The position numbers and the translations under genes are program-made. A stretch of 64,000 nt of DNA, from assembly GCA_013327885.1 (NCBI GenBank), contig JABUMY010000017.1:1-64000 (forward strand). The letters run 5' to 3'. The first letter of the stretch is position 1; each line of letters starts with the position of its first letter. The DNA comes from Flavisolibacter longurius (GTDB taxonomy: Bacteria > Bacteroidota > Bacteroidia > Chitinophagales > Chitinophagaceae). Positions 33,822 through 43,526 of the stretch are shown here, in pieces. The notes beneath the pieces are model-generated. The model saw nothing but the letters and a program-made list of their open reading frames with translations, was not told the origin of the DNA and did not search any database.

Positions 33822-35369
33822 ATGAAGCGCATACTTTATTTTTCTCTCTTGCTGCTAATGGCAACTGGCATGGGAAGCTGTAAAAAATACCTCAGCCTTG
33901 ATCCGCCCAGTGACCTTTCGGGCAACAACTTCTGGCAAACAAAAGCCGATGTGGAACAATACACCAACGGCCTGTATGAATTGTTACGCAAAGCCGTTTT
34001 TCGCAACGACATGAAGGCTGGTCCGGGCAACGATGAATTTCCCTTTTTTGCCTGGGGCGGCGACATGCGGGGCGCACCGGTACAGGCTAACCGCGATGGC
34101 TCTATTTCCTTCCGCGGTGAGTACGTGGACAATCTTGCCTTTAACAACATTCGTGCGGTGCTCAACAGCGGCTACGGCTCTTATTTCAATGCGGTGCGGT
34201 TTACCCGCTGGGATCGTTTTTACAAAGTGATCGCTTCGGCCAATATTCTTTACGATCGCATTGACGGCGTGCCCGAAAATGCACTGACGGCGGCTGAGAA
34301 AGCACGGTACAAAGGCGAAGCCGTGTTTATGCGCTGCCTGACCTATTTTTTTATGGTGCGGCTTTGGGGTGATGTTCCTTATTACACCAATGCCTACAAT
34401 ACCGAGCCGCTGCCGCGTACACCGATGGTGGACGTATTGAAAGGCTGCGTGGCCGACATGATGGCGGCAAAAGACGGCCTGCCCTGGACTTATGAAAACA
34501 CGGCGCTGGTGGCCGTACGGGCCATGCGGGGTTCAGCCCTTGCCTTGCTCATGCACATGAACATGTGGCTGGCAGGTTTTGACTCGGCAAGCGAAACAGC
34601 CTATTACGAAGCGGTAGATGCACTGGGTGATGAACTGCAAAGCGGTGGTGCCACAGCGTACGAGTTATTGCCTCTGCAAAGGACCCGCGAGATCTTCAAA
34701 GGCCGTTCAAAAGAAGGCTTGTTCGAGATACCGCAGAACGTGAACTATGGTGAATCGTTTGGCTATTCGGCGTTCTCCGATAACGTGCTGTATGCGCCCT
34801 ACAAAACACAGGTGATCAAAGCCAGCTTTCTTTCTTACGAGAAGGATTTTATGGAAGAGATCTACCCACGCAGCGAAGCCGATGGTCGCAAGCAGGTTTG
34901 GTACGATGAACGTTACATGTACAATGGCGATGGCAAATTCCTGATGCTGAAGTTTACCAACGTATATGCCAACGAAAACGCAGAAGACCTAAACCCCGAT
35001 GACAACCAAACAGTGTTTCGCCTGCCTGATGCTTTGCTGCTGCATGCAGAAGCCCTGGCCAAACTGGGTAACGCGGTGGAAGCCCGCCAGGTGGCCAACA
35101 AAGTGCGGGCCCGTGCCGGCGCTGCCGATTTGACCACCTCGGGTACGGACCTCCTGGACGATATTTTTTTTGAGCGTTGTCGCGAACTGATGGGAGAGGG
35201 GCACTACTGGTACGACGTGGTGCGGCAAAAGCGCATCATCGACTTCCGCTACGAATACGGTTACCACTGTACGGTGGAACAATTCAAAGCCGGCGCCTGG
35301 ACCTGGCCGCTCGATCCGGCCGTTCGGGTGAACAACCCGAAAGTGACCTTAAACAATTATTGGCAATAA
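33822..35369 (+). CDS. SusD/RagB-family lipoprotein (second)
   Basis: A 515-residue lipoprotein with lipobox GMGSC followed by KKYLSLDPPSDLSGNNFWQTKADVEQYTNGLYELL, the standard SusD N-terminus. RFYKVIASANILYDRIDGV and FMRCLTYFFMVRLWGDVPYYTNAY are the TPR signature; the C-terminus has FRLPDALLLHAEALAKLGNAVEARQVANKVR and FFERCRELMGEGHYWYDVVRQKRI. It is the partner of the SusC encoded 21 bp upstream. Confidence 0.95.
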   Translation: MKRILYFSLLLLMATGMGSCKKYLSLDPPSDLSGNNFWQTKADVEQYTNGLYELLRKAVFRNDMKAGPGNDEFPFFAWGGDMRGAPVQANRDGSISFRGEYVDNLAFNNIRAVLNSGYGSYFNAVRFTRWDRFYKVIASANILYDRIDGVPENALTAAEKARYKGEAVFMRCLTYFFMVRLWGDVPYYTNAYNTEPLPRTPMVDVLKGCVADMMAAKDGLPWTYENTALVAVRAMRGSALALLMHMNMWLAGFDSASETAYYEAVDALGDELQSGGATAYELLPLQRTREIFKGRSKEGLFEIPQNVNYGESFGYSAFSDNVLYAPYKTQVIKASFLSYEKDFMEEIYPRSEADGRKQVWYDERYMYNGDGKFLMLKFTNVYANENAEDLNPDDNQTVFRLPDALLLHAEALAKLGNAVEARQVANKVRARAGAADLTTSGTDLLDDIFFERCRELMGEGHYWYDVVRQKRIIDFRYEYGYHCTVEQFKAGAWTWPLDPAVRVNNPKVTLNNYWQ

Positions 35370-35388
35370 CCTAACCTGCTTTACCACA

Positions 35389-36105
35389 ATGAAATTCTTT
35401 TCTTCCGCAAAAAAATTGTTGGCAGTGACTGCACTGGTTGCAGTGACCATTGGCTGCCAGAAAAAGGACTATTTCGAAGACACCGGCAAGCACGAACCCA
35501 ATTTTGGCGGTACGGTGCTGCAATACCTTAAATCAAAACCGGGCATGTTTGATTCGGTGGTAAGGGTGATTGACCTGGCCGGTATGAACGAGGTGTTTGA
35601 AAAAGAAGAGATCACATTTTTTGCACCGGCTGATTCTTCTTTCCGCGCCACGCTTTTATCGCTGAACCGGCAACTGGCGCAACTGGGACAAAAAGAAGTG
35701 CGGTCGCTCAGCCAGATCAAGCCTGAAGTGTGGCGGGAGCAGCTTGCCCGCTACCTGTTCAAAGGAAAACGCGGCATGAATGATTTTCCCCAGTTGGACC
35801 CGGCAAACGTTTCGGCTTACCCAGGGCGGATTTACAGCGCTTATGATGGCGATATCATGAACATTGGCGTGGTGTACAACGATGCCGGTGGCGTAAAATA
35901 TGCCGGCTACCGCCAGTTGCTGCTGTCCTACATTCCTTCGCAGTCAACACCACTTGACTACCAAAGCTGGTATGCCGTGTTTGTGGCTTCTGTGAACATA
36001 GCACCCACTAACGGCTATGTACATGCGCTGCAGTTTGCCAACCACGAGTTTGGCTTCAACTCCCTCCAGTTCACAGAAAAAGCCCTGGCCAAAGGCATCG
36101 ATTAA
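35389..36105 (+). CDS. fasciclin-domain lipoprotein (second)
   Basis: A 238-residue lipoprotein (TIGC lipobox, then QKKDYFEDTGKHEP). The FAS1 domain starts TVLQYLKSKPGMFDSVVRVIDLAGM and has the H1 box EITFFAPADSSFRATLLSLNRQL; the end is APTNGYVHALQFANHEFGF, a match to the conserved VHVLD-type H2 box. It lies 19 bp after the second susD, just as the first FAS1 gene follows the first susD, so the operon contains a repeated SusC-SusD-FAS1 unit. Confidence 0.85.
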   Translation: MKFFSSAKKLLAVTALVAVTIGCQKKDYFEDTGKHEPNFGGTVLQYLKSKPGMFDSVVRVIDLAGMNEVFEKEEITFFAPADSSFRATLLSLNRQLAQLGQKEVRSLSQIKPEVWREQLARYLFKGKRGMNDFPQLDPANVSAYPGRIYSAYDGDIMNIGVVYNDAGGVKYAGYRQLLLSYIPSQSTPLDYQSWYAVFVASVNIAPTNGYVHALQFANHEFGFNSLQFTEKALAKGID

Positions 36106-36147
36106 GAGCGACCAAAACAATCATTCATTCCACATTATAACATTGAT

Positions 36148-37785
36148 ATGATCAGATTCATAAACAGAACACTAGGGAAAAAAGCAGTGCCGCTTTATGC
36201 GATGGCATCCCTGCTTTTCTTTTCCTGTGTAAAATCAAAGTTTGAGCCGGTTGAGCACTACCCCGACCCGCCGCCAACGCTGGTAAAATTTGTTGACCGT
36301 ACGCCCAACCCGGCCATTGGTGCCGAAGGCTCTGTGGTCACCTACCAGGTAACCGGCCTGAAAGGAAAGGAAGGGCAATTTAAATTCTTTCTCAACCAAA
36401 CCGAAGCTGAAGTGGTGGAAGTGCAGGAAGCTGCGGTAAAGGTAAAAGTGCCGGCCAATGCCAGCACCGGTGGCGCTGCTGTGCTGATCAACGGTGAATA
36501 TTATTTTGGACCGACCTTCACCGTGCGGGGTAAAGTGACCATCGATCCGTTGTTCAATACCGATGCTTACCGCAGCAATGCATTCATCGAGGGCATTATC
36601 AAAGCTTCGGGAACCAACTATCTTCTTTATGGCGGCTTTTCCAATTACAACAACAAAGCAACTACCGACAAACCTGTTACCGGTATTGCCCTGGTAGATG
36701 TGAACGGCGTGTTTGCCGGTACGCAGTTGAACATGGGTAAGGAAGGCTTGAATGGCCCGGTAGGCGGCGTGATCTTTACACCCAGCAGCAAGTTCCTGCT
36801 TGCCGGGTCGTTTACAAAATTCGATACGGTCGGCAACATCAATAACCTGGTGCGGGTCAACAATGACGGCACCCTGGAAACGATGGTGGTAGATGTGATC
36901 AATCCCGATCCCGCCAACTTTCCTGATGACAGCAAAGCCACCGTGCCTTCCTTCAACGGTGGTACCCTCGGTGCTATCTCTAAATTATTTACGGATAACC
37001 TTGACCGTGTGATCGCCGTTGGCAACTTTTTCGGGCATACCAGCACATTTTATGAGCGTTCCACCAAAACAGGACCTTTTCTCGACAGGGTGGAAGTGCG
37101 GCAGATAGTACGGATGAACAGCGACGGCTCTTTTGACTCTACCTTCAATTTTGACAGGGCAACAGGGAAAAGTTATGCCGGCGGCAACGGCTATGTTTAC
37201 GACGCCGTGCAACTGTCGAACGGCAAGATCATCCTGGCCGGCAACTTTACCAATTTTAGCGGCAAAACGGTTAACTACATTACCGGCATCAACATGGAAA
37301 CCGGCTTGCCGGACGAAAGCTTCAACAGCGGCGGTACCGGTGCCGATGGTCCTATTCAACAGGTAACCTACAACAGTGCCACGGGGCGGTTACTGCTCAC
37401 CGGTACCTTCCGCCATTACAATGGTCAGGAGGCTAACGGTGTAGTGATGATCAAAGAAGACGGCAGCATCGATCCTTCCTTCACATTCAGAACAACTGCA
37501 GGCGGCATTCCCAATTTTGCCGGCCAGTTGACCAATGGAAAAGTCATTGTATCGGGCTCGTTTACGCACTACGACGGCATTGTGCGTCCGGGCATGGTCA
37601 TACTCAATGCCGATGGTTCGCTGGCTGCCGGTTATAACAACCTGGGTCTATTCCGCGGGCAGGTAAATGATATGATCGAAACACCGGCCGTCGCCGGCGT
37701 TCCAACGGTCATTCTCGTCGGGTCCTTCGATCGCTTCGACAACAGGCAGGTTGGCAACATTGTCAAGTTTCGCATTGAAAATTAA
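36148..37785 (+). CDS. DUF5008-like lipoprotein with IPT/TIG and delta-60 repeats
   Basis: A 545-residue lipoprotein with lipobox LFFSC. Residues about 45-130 look like an IPT/TIG immunoglobulin-like domain (PNPAIGAEGSVVTYQVTGLKG... AVLINGEYYFGPTFTVRG). The remainder is a delta-60-type propeller with repeated DGSFDSTFNFDRATG, DESFNSGGTGADG and DGSIDPSFTF units and KIILAGNFTNF/KVIVSGSFTHY strands. The architecture fits DUF5008 proteins of SusC/SusD operons and suggests a surface glycan-binding protein rather than an enzyme. It is the counterpart of the DUF5007-like gene in the first module. Confidence 0.75.
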   Translation: MIRFINRTLGKKAVPLYAMASLLFFSCVKSKFEPVEHYPDPPPTLVKFVDRTPNPAIGAEGSVVTYQVTGLKGKEGQFKFFLNQTEAEVVEVQEAAVKVKVPANASTGGAAVLINGEYYFGPTFTVRGKVTIDPLFNTDAYRSNAFIEGIIKASGTNYLLYGGFSNYNNKATTDKPVTGIALVDVNGVFAGTQLNMGKEGLNGPVGGVIFTPSSKFLLAGSFTKFDTVGNINNLVRVNNDGTLETMVVDVINPDPANFPDDSKATVPSFNGGTLGAISKLFTDNLDRVIAVGNFFGHTSTFYERSTKTGPFLDRVEVRQIVRMNSDGSFDSTFNFDRATGKSYAGGNGYVYDAVQLSNGKIILAGNFTNFSGKTVNYITGINMETGLPDESFNSGGTGADGPIQQVTYNSATGRLLLTGTFRHYNGQEANGVVMIKEDGSIDPSFTFRTTAGGIPNFAGQLTNGKVIVSGSFTHYDGIVRPGMVILNADGSLAAGYNNLGLFRGQVNDMIETPAVAGVPTVILVGSFDRFDNRQVGNIVKFRIEN

Positions 37786-37808
37786 ACTAACGAAAACGTT
37801 CAAGCAAT

Positions 37809-39566
37809 ATGAAACAATTTACTATCGGGTTCAGGTCAGTTGCAGCAAGGTTTGCCTGCATCCTGGCAGGTTTTGTGCTCCTGCTGACCGCCTGTAACAA
37901 ACCCTTTCCTGACACAAGGGAAAAAGATGGGGGTGGCAATGGTGAGCAGGCCGCTATGCAACGCAAAGTCATGCTGATTGTGGTTGATGGCGCCGTGGGC
38001 TCGGAGGTAAGAGCAGCGCTGCCACCAACGCTTAACAGCCTCCTTGATTTTTCTATTTATTCCTGGGATGCGCTGAGCAGCTACCAGAACGCACCTGTTA
38101 CGAACGCCGAAGGCTGGGCCAACCTGCTCACCGGTACGGGCAGTAGCAAGCACAATGTGTCGACCGAAGATTTTGCCGGTAACAACCTGGCCGATTATCC
38201 CTCGCTGTTCACCCGCCTGAAGCAGGAAAAGCCGTCCTTACAATCGGTGGCCATTACGGCTTCGCAAAGCCTGGCAACAAATCTTGCGGCCGATGCCACA
38301 AAAAAAGAAACCAAGGGGAGTGATGCCGCGGTGAAAGAGGCGGTGATAGCCGAATTGTCTTCCGGCAATCCTGATCTCCTGTTGGCACAGTTCAGCAGTG
38401 TGGACGAAGCCGGTAAAGCGGCGGGTTATTCCGTGGCGTCCGCCGGGTACAAAGCCGCCATCCTGCAGGTAGATGCCTACATTGGCGAGATCCTCACGGC
38501 CATGCGTAACCGTACGAATTTTGCCGCTGAAAACTGGATGGTACTGATCACTTCCAACAAAGGCAGCAATACCGTATTTACGCCGCCCGGCGGCTCACAA
38601 TGGAATGCATTTAACGATGCAGCCCACAATACGTTTTTTATTAATTACAATCCGCGTTTTGTCAGCCAAAACCCGGCAAAGCCCTCCACCATTATTCCTT
38701 ACGTTGGTACTACGCCGCTTTATGTTGACCAGGAAACCAGTCGCTCCCGTGTGCTGAATCCGCAGACCAATTTGGATATGGGCGCCACTGGTGGCTATAC
38801 CATCCAGTGCAAGGTGAAGATCCCGCCCGGAGGCTATTATTATCCGGCCATTATCGGAAAGCGGGCAAGTTTTGCCGGTGGCCAGGTAGGTTGGGTCTTT
38901 TTCCTGGAAGGCAATATCTGGATGATGAACATGAGCCAGGCAGGCGCCGGCAACCGGCAGGTAGCCGGCGGCGTGGTGGCCGACAACCAGTGGCATACAT
39001 TGACTGCCGTAGTAAGACAGGAAGGAACGCAGCGTAACGTTTATGTGTACACGGATGGTGTGCCCAGTTCAGGCAAAACCAATATTGCTGACTGGGGCAA
39101 CATGAGCAGCCCGGCACCGCTGACCGCCGGTTTTATTCCGGGGTCACGAAATGGCGGCAGCTATAGTCCCAACAACTTCCGCATTACGGATATCCGTTTG
39201 TACAACACCGCATTGCCTGCCGACTACATCGCTTCTAATTATTGCAAAACCGATGTAGGAGCCGACGATCCTTACCGCGACAACCTGCTAGGCTTCTGGC
39301 CTGCCACCACCGTTTCGCCAGACAAGTTGATGGCGGACCTGAGTGGCAACAACAACCCCATGACGGTGGACAGCTACAACCCGGGATCGTTCAGTGATAT
39401 TTCAGCCTCTGTTTGTCCCAGCATTTCCGAAAGTATTTACGCCACCGTTCCCAATTCGGTTGATGTCGTTTTCCAGATCTACCAGTGGCTGGGCGTGATT
39501 GCACCGCCATCCTGGCAGCTTGACGGCAAAAGCTGGATACCGGCCTACTCAGATGTAAAAGGATAA
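37809..39566 (+). CDS. DUF4983-type lipoprotein: degenerate phosphodiesterase domain plus LamG
   Basis: A 585-residue lipoprotein (lipobox LLTAC). Residues about 55-250 follow the alkaline-phosphatase/type I phosphodiesterase fold: VMLIVVDGAVGSEV holds the first metal Asp, and NAEGWANLLTGTGSSKHNV matches the nucleophile loop. But the later metal motifs are altered: DLLLAQFSSVDEAGKAAG has K where relatives have H, and LITSNKGSNT replaces the usual SDHG. Residues about 290-460 form a LamG/concanavalin-like domain (YTIQCKVKIPPGGYYYPAIIGK... NQWHTLTAVV... VYTDGVPSSG). It is probably a non-catalytic surface glycan binder. A paralogue follows at 41693. Confidence 0.78.
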   Translation: MKQFTIGFRSVAARFACILAGFVLLLTACNKPFPDTREKDGGGNGEQAAMQRKVMLIVVDGAVGSEVRAALPPTLNSLLDFSIYSWDALSSYQNAPVTNAEGWANLLTGTGSSKHNVSTEDFAGNNLADYPSLFTRLKQEKPSLQSVAITASQSLATNLAADATKKETKGSDAAVKEAVIAELSSGNPDLLLAQFSSVDEAGKAAGYSVASAGYKAAILQVDAYIGEILTAMRNRTNFAAENWMVLITSNKGSNTVFTPPGGSQWNAFNDAAHNTFFINYNPRFVSQNPAKPSTIIPYVGTTPLYVDQETSRSRVLNPQTNLDMGATGGYTIQCKVKIPPGGYYYPAIIGKRASFAGGQVGWVFFLEGNIWMMNMSQAGAGNRQVAGGVVADNQWHTLTAVVRQEGTQRNVYVYTDGVPSSGKTNIADWGNMSSPAPLTAGFIPGSRNGGSYSPNNFRITDIRLYNTALPADYIASNYCKTDVGADDPYRDNLLGFWPATTVSPDKLMADLSGNNNPMTVDSYNPGSFSDISASVCPSISESIYATVPNSVDVVFQIYQWLGVIAPPSWQLDGKSWIPAYSDVKG

Positions 39567-39605
39567 GGACCGAAAACGAAAAGAACCAAAATAAAAGGAT
39601 CGAAC

Positions 39606-41603
39606 ATGCAGCAACTTGTTCTGTTTAAAAAAATGAATGTTCTTCTTCTCCTGGCAATTGTCTTTGCGGCCTGCCAGAAGAAGAATGATTTTAACTACAC
39701 CGATGGCACACCCGGTGACGGCGAACCCACATCGAATATCAGCGTGGATACTGCCAACAAAGGCGTGGACGTAAGCAAATACGCCCAGGCAAGGGTGTTC
39801 CCGGGTCTTGTTTGCGCGGATGAACCACGGTTGCAAAACCTGTCGGTAACACTGGACCTGAACTACAATTATGTAGGGGAGAAGCTGCGCATCAACGTGC
39901 CGCCGCAGCCACAGTTCAGCACCGGTTTGTATGCCGCACCCGGCGAACTGGTAACGATTGATGTGCCGCCCGGTGAGTATTCCCTTTCGGCGCAGATCGG
40001 TGCCTGGACCGACAACCTTTCCGCCATTCAAACGCCACCCCGCGACCCGGTGATCTACTCCCGTACCCAACTGGCGCCGGGCCGCAACTACCTGCGCAAC
40101 CTGTATGGCGGCCATATTTACATTTACGCCGGCCGGCCGCTTCCAACACCCCTTAACCTGGTGTTCAGCAACGTGGTCAGATCACCTGATTACGTACTGG
40201 GAAAAACAACCAATGAAACCTGGAAAGCTGCGGTTGCTGCCTCCTGTGTTCCCTGGATGGAACTGCGCAGTGAGAACATGATCTTCGTGGTGCCGCGTGA
40301 ATATATCCTGTCACGACCCATTGCCGATATCACGGCCTCCATGCAGGAGTGGGACAATATCATCAAATACGATTTTTACGAGTGGGAAGGCCTGGTGGAA
40401 AACCCTGCCGATCCTGTTGACAAAGCACCGTTGCTGCCCCTGCGCATCGTGCTCGACATCATGCCTTCCGTAGGCTACGGGCACAGCGGCTGGCCCATTG
40501 TGGCTACCAACGATTATTCCTGGTACGATGGTATTGGCAACGTGGCAATGATTAACGGCGGCGGTAACTGGGGTTATTACCACGAAGTAGGCCACAACAA
40601 CCAGCAACCGTCTTACTGGAGCTGGAGTTCACTTGGTGAAGTTACCAACAACCTGTTTGCGTTTAAAGTGGCCAACCGGCTGAAAGCGCAGATACCCCAG
40701 GCCTGGCCACCGAAGCACCCCTCACTGGCGGGCAGCATTCCGGCTGCTTTGCGCTTTGCTGCCGATCCGTCCACCACAAAAAACTTTGATGGCACAGATG
40801 CCCGCATCCACGATCCGTTTGCCCGCCTGACGCCTTTCCTGCAAATCTTCGACAATGTGCCGGCGGGGATGAACTACGATGGTTGGGGTTTCATGACCGA
40901 ATTGTACAAAAAAGCAAGAAGGGCACAGCGCATCTCCCTAACGGACCAGAACAAACGTGATTTTGTGTATGAAACGCTTTGCGATTATACAGGCCGCGAC
41001 TGGATCTATTTCTTCAACGCCTGGGGCATTACCGTTAGCAATATTGCGCAGGCAAAAAAGGCAGGTTTGCCAAAAATGCTCCAGCGTCTTTGGGAGTATA
41101 ACCCCCTGACCCGCACCGGTGGGGATGGACTGATTCCAACGGCCTGGATACCTTACAGCAACACCGGCTGGACGATCCGTTCATTCAGTTCGGAGGAAGC
41201 TGGTGGCGAAGGTCCCGTGAACGGCTATGCCCGTGCCATTATTGATGGTAACGCGAATACGTTCTGGCATTCCCGCTGGTCGGTAGGCGGCTTTACAGCG
41301 CCTCACTGGATCGTTTTTGATATGGGTGCTGTGCAGCCGGTGGATGGTTTTGTATTTACGCAACGCCAGAGCCTCACCCGTAACCTGAAAAATGTTAGGG
41401 TGGAGACCAGTAACGATGCCGCTACCTGGACCCTCGTGAAAGGCAGTCCGTTTGCGCTGACGCAAACAGCACCGGCGCAGGAAATAAGGCTGACGGAAGT
41501 GCTGGATGCCCGGTATATCCGAATCACCGTTCCTACAACTGCAGATGTGTTTGACGGAACCCAGTTTGCCGCGCTGGCAGAATTTACTGCCCTTCATCCC
41601 TAA
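39606..41603 (+). CDS. M60-family (mucinase-type) metallopeptidase lipoprotein with F5/8C domain
   Basis: A 665-residue lipoprotein (lipobox VFAAC). The peptidase M60/enhancin-like domain covers about residues 70-490. The zinc site is H326-E-V-G-H330, with the third ligand probably E345 in SLGEVTNN, matching the M60 gluzincin pattern HEXGH-x(8-28)-E. The C-terminal ~140 residues are an F5/8 type C carbohydrate-binding domain (ANTFWHSRWSVGG... PHWIVFDMGAVQPVDGFVFTQRQS). Known M60 enzymes cleave mucin-type O-glycoproteins next to glycosylated Ser/Thr. It is the one clear degradative enzyme of this operon. ATG at 39636 is an alternative start. Confidence 0.9.
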   Translation: MQQLVLFKKMNVLLLLAIVFAACQKKNDFNYTDGTPGDGEPTSNISVDTANKGVDVSKYAQARVFPGLVCADEPRLQNLSVTLDLNYNYVGEKLRINVPPQPQFSTGLYAAPGELVTIDVPPGEYSLSAQIGAWTDNLSAIQTPPRDPVIYSRTQLAPGRNYLRNLYGGHIYIYAGRPLPTPLNLVFSNVVRSPDYVLGKTTNETWKAAVAASCVPWMELRSENMIFVVPREYILSRPIADITASMQEWDNIIKYDFYEWEGLVENPADPVDKAPLLPLRIVLDIMPSVGYGHSGWPIVATNDYSWYDGIGNVAMINGGGNWGYYHEVGHNNQQPSYWSWSSLGEVTNNLFAFKVANRLKAQIPQAWPPKHPSLAGSIPAALRFAADPSTTKNFDGTDARIHDPFARLTPFLQIFDNVPAGMNYDGWGFMTELYKKARRAQRISLTDQNKRDFVYETLCDYTGRDWIYFFNAWGITVSNIAQAKKAGLPKMLQRLWEYNPLTRTGGDGLIPTAWIPYSNTGWTIRSFSSEEAGGEGPVNGYARAIIDGNANTFWHSRWSVGGFTAPHWIVFDMGAVQPVDGFVFTQRQSLTRNLKNVRVETSNDAATWTLVKGSPFALTQTAPAQEIRLTEVLDARYIRITVPTTADVFDGTQFAALAEFTALHP

Positions 41604-41692
41604 CGCTGGTGAAGCAGCCGCGAGCAACCACTGTTAACGGCAACGCTGAACGGCAAAGGAGTCGTTCAATTATCAACAGGAAAAAAAAGAAA

Positions 41693-43423
41693 ATGAAAAA
41701 AGCTACATCAATCATTTTTTTAGCAATAGCCATACTGGTCGTATACGCCTTGCCTTCGTGCAAGCGCTATTACGATCCGCCACCTTATTTTGAGGAGCCG
41801 GGAGACACGGCCAGGCTGTCGGCCCGCAAGGTGCTGATCATCGGTATCGACGGTGCTGTCGGCAGCGAATACAAAGCCATCAAAGCGCCGGTGCTGGAGA
41901 GTATGAAGGCGCACAGTAAATACTCCTGGGAAGCGGTTTCCGACGAGGTGACCACCAGCGCCGCTTCGTGGAAAACACTGGTGACCGGTATTTCTTATGG
42001 CCGTCATACCATTTCTGACAGCACATTCATTTATACCCAACCGCCGGGTGGTGATCTGCATGGCGAGATCAAGTCCTATCCTTCGTTCTTTAACTATATT
42101 CTTTCCTCTTCGCGGTCCGACCTGAAAACAGTCTTTATCAGCCAGTGGGGAACCTTGCTGAACCGCCTGGTGCCCGAGGTGGAGAGCAAGGTACAGGTGC
42201 AGAGCGATGCGGCCGCAAAAGATTCCGCCGTCAGCCGGTTAAAAAATACCAATGCCGACCTCATGATCGTGCATTTCAACAGCCCGGCTGCAGCTGGCAA
42301 GGCAGGTGAATTTTCCGCCACATCGTCAACTTACAAAGACGCCGTATTAAAAGTGGATGGCTATATCGGCGAGATCATGACAGCGCTGAAAGCAAGACCT
42401 GAATACAACAAGGCAGAAGAGTGGCTGGTGATCGTAACCGGAACACATGGCGGTATGGATAATAACTATGGCGGTTCTTCGGCTGGCGAAACCAACGTGG
42501 TATCGTTTTACTACAACGAAAACATGAAGCCGACAGAGTTGACGCGAAACGGTGCATTTGCCGGTGTGCAGTTGAAAGGCACCAACGATGCCGTTATCCG
42601 TGCGCAACTGGAAGGTGATAATGGTCAGTACAACCCAGAGAGGGGCGAGCAAACCGTGCAGATAAGGATCAAAGGAACAGCCGGTGCGTACCCGCATTTT
42701 TTCTCCAAAATGCAAACCTGGCCCTCTACAGCAGGCTGGTCGATGTTCACAGCCGGCAGCGCCTGGGCTGTATCGGTACGATCTACTACCAGCGGCGAAA
42801 GAAGGATCCAGCCGGGGTCTCCCAACGTGTTCGACAACCAATGGCATACTATCACCATGGTGTTTGCCGACAGTGCCGGCAAGCGTTGGCTGCGTCGCTA
42901 TACCGATGGTGTACGGCATGACCAAACAGACATTACAAACCTCTATGACAATGGCGGAACCATCACCTCTTCTTCGCCGTTAACAGTGGGCTGGCAGGCA
43001 GACCGCGGTATGCCGGCGGTGACGATGTACCCAGCCGATATCATGATCTACAACACAGCCCTTTCTGATGCGGAAATAGCGGGTGCCCGTTGCCTGAAAG
43101 ATGTGACGGCTCACCCCAAAAACAATCACCTGATTGGCTACTGGCCGGGCAACGATGGCTTTGGCAGTTCGTTCCGTAACCTGGCGCAGGGACAAACGGC
43201 CAGCTTTCACCTGGAAGGTGGTTTCCAGTGGCAAAGCCTGCCCGACCTGCCCTGTTCCCTAACACCGCAGGGCGGCAACAGTGGCTTTAAAAGCCTGCTG
43301 GTAAAAGGTGTTGACGTGGTTGCTACCAGCCTTTATTGGCTGCGCATCCCGGCCAACAGCAAATGGGGACTGGAAGGTGCCACCTGGATCCAGGAATACG
43401 AGATCGAGTTTGTAAAAATATAG
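41693..43423 (+). CDS. DUF4983-type lipoprotein, paralogue of 37809
   Basis: About 576 residues, lipobox LPSC. It has the same order as the 37809 protein: a phosphodiesterase-like domain (VLIIGIDGAVGSEYKAIKAPVLE, TTSAASWKTLVTGISYGRHTI) and a LamG-like domain (FDNQWHTITMVFADSAGKRWLRRYTDGVRHD). Metal motifs are again degenerate but differently: DLMIVHFNSPAAAGKAG lacks the Asp and His of the second motif, while VTGTHGGMDN keeps the histidine of the SDHG motif and loses its Asp. I chose ATG at 41693 because it starts the signal peptide; the longer frame is intergenic. Last gene of the operon, followed by a strong terminator. Confidence 0.78.
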   Translation: MKKATSIIFLAIAILVVYALPSCKRYYDPPPYFEEPGDTARLSARKVLIIGIDGAVGSEYKAIKAPVLESMKAHSKYSWEAVSDEVTTSAASWKTLVTGISYGRHTISDSTFIYTQPPGGDLHGEIKSYPSFFNYILSSSRSDLKTVFISQWGTLLNRLVPEVESKVQVQSDAAAKDSAVSRLKNTNADLMIVHFNSPAAAGKAGEFSATSSTYKDAVLKVDGYIGEIMTALKARPEYNKAEEWLVIVTGTHGGMDNNYGGSSAGETNVVSFYYNENMKPTELTRNGAFAGVQLKGTNDAVIRAQLEGDNGQYNPERGEQTVQIRIKGTAGAYPHFFSKMQTWPSTAGWSMFTAGSAWAVSVRSTTSGERRIQPGSPNVFDNQWHTITMVFADSAGKRWLRRYTDGVRHDQTDITNLYDNGGTITSSSPLTVGWQADRGMPAVTMYPADIMIYNTALSDAEIAGARCLKDVTAHPKNNHLIGYWPGNDGFGSSFRNLAQGQTASFHLEGGFQWQSLPDLPCSLTPQGGNSGFKSLLVKGVDVVATSLYWLRIPANSKWGLEGATWIQEYEIEFVKI

Positions 43424-43438
43424 CCGAGAAATAGCCAC

Positions 43439-43472
43439 AAGACCCCGGGCGGACCAACCCCCGGGGTCTTTG
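43439..43472 (+). terminator. terminator of the 19-kb operon
   Basis: AAGACCCCGGG (43439-43449) pairs with CCCGGGGTCTT (43460-43470). The stem is very stable, though the T-run is short. Confidence 0.85.
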
Positions 43473-43526
43473 AATGTCTTTTGGTTACCATCTGATTGAT
43501 TTGTTGCAAGCTAAACAGGCTGGCGT

